Shown in pieces: positions 16,160 to 16,370 of a DNA stretch of 16,370 nt (the first letter of the stretch is position 1; every line of letters starts with the position of its first letter). Source of the DNA: Mesenet sp031546805. Lineage in GTDB: Bacteria; Pseudomonadota; Alphaproteobacteria; Rickettsiales; Anaplasmataceae. Location: assembly GCA_031546805.1 (NCBI GenBank), contig JAVBJW010000025.1:1-16370 (forward strand). The letters run 5' to 3'. Under the pieces are notes generated by a model. It was not told the DNA's origin. It saw nothing but the letters and a program-made list of their open reading frames with translations, and did not search any database. Both the position numbers and the translations under genes were made by a program.

Positions 16160-16370
16160 ATTCTTCGCCTCTCAAAAGAGAGTTTCGCAAGAACTTTACA
16201 ACTACTAAAATTTATTGATATTCATAATAAAAAAATATTGAAAAAGATTTTAATTAAAGATTTGATTGGAATTTCTGATATATTGTTTTGTTTTATTCGA
16301 CCTTTTGTTAAACTCAGCCTGGAGAAAAAGCGAGTAACAACTCAGAGAGAGGTATGTCCTAGCTTTACCT
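16160..16370 (+). CDS. ubiB: Probable ubiB (quinone biosynthesis kinase-like protein), 5' part, truncated by window edge
   Basis: From 16124 to the window end one + frame has no stop. It reads SFARTLQLLKFIDIHNK, then DLIGISDILFCFIRPF, and ends TTQREVCPSFT. The last block resembles the L-x-x-L-G-P-S-F-x-K-x-G-Q motif at the start of the UbiB/AarF atypical kinase domain, with Cys where Gly is usual. The distance from the in-frame ATT at 16160 to that motif (about 66 codons) matches the place of the motif in E. coli UbiB (about residue 65). There is no in-frame ATG, GTG or CTG near, and TTG at about 16229 would be too late, so the start is uncertain: ATT, or an upstream frameshift. UbiB assists ubiquinone synthesis at the membrane, and the location behind ubiE supports it. 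The kinase core lies outside the window. Confidence 0.5.
   Translation, partial: MLRLSKESFARTLQLLKFIDIHNKKILKKILIKDLIGISDILFCFIRPFVKLSLEKKRVTTQREVCPSFT
16169..16182 (+). repeat. Small hairpin CTCTC-AAAA-GAGAG
   Basis: A 5-bp stem with an AAAA loop lies 46 bp after the ubiE stop. An outer TTCTT/AAGAA pairing (16161-16165 with 16188-16192) could extend it across an internal loop. Only three T residues follow, so it is a poor terminator. If the downstream frame is ubiB, it lies close to that gene's start and could affect its translation. Confidence 0.35.

Noticed and set aside
1..16370. CRISPR arrays, tRNA or rRNA genes
   Set aside because: No regularly spaced direct repeats and no tRNA cloverleaf or rRNA signature was recognised on either strand while reading the window.

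Overview
The window looks like a chromosomal segment of a Wolbachia-type endosymbiont (Rickettsiales, Anaplasmataceae). The evidence is the strongly AT-rich composition, decayed IS630- and IS5-family transposases of the kind that litter these genomes, alphaproteobacterial housekeeping genes, and a giant ankyrin-repeat gene. The organism is inferred from protein character; no database was searched.

Layout. Positions 1-1146 are an insertion-sequence graveyard: the 3' end of an IS630-type transposase with a one-base frameshift (1-199), a gene-free spacer, and a complete-length but shattered IS5-type transposase (409-1146). Next come infA (translation initiation factor IF-1) and maf (nucleotide pyrophosphatase), overlapping on the + strand. 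A 9.5-kb gene on the - strand (2152-11667) converges on maf and overlaps its end. It encodes a 3171-residue protein with three blocks of ankyrin repeats, a Ulp1/CE-clan-like cysteine protease domain (H565, D580, Q610, C616), a helical/coiled-coil part, an unrecognised beta-rich domain and a long disordered Ser/Asn/Lys/Glu tail. A 231-bp AT-rich divergent spacer separates it from xerD (+). Then follow a second, smaller protein with the same protease domain plus two C-terminal membrane segments (12888-14321), plsC (acyltransferase, overlapping it by 4 bp), rpsT (ribosomal protein S20), ubiE (ubiquinone/menaquinone methyltransferase), and what looks like the 5' part of ubiB running off the right edge.

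The main point of interest is the two related protease genes on either side of xerD. They share the motifs around His, Gln and Cys (WYD, YVR, HW, SCGPIS) and also a K-x-R-x-x-H motif further downstream, so they are paralogues and do not merely share a catalytic signature. One sits inside a giant ankyrin scaffold and the other is tied to a membrane. By family knowledge, CE-clan proteases in intracellular bacteria usually remove ubiquitin or SUMO-like modifiers from host proteins (the CidB/CifB toxins of Wolbachia carry such a domain). A host-directed effector pair is therefore the most economical reading, but secretion, substrate and activity cannot be read from the DNA. The remaining genes are ordinary core genes for translation, phospholipid synthesis, quinone synthesis and chromosome dimer resolution.
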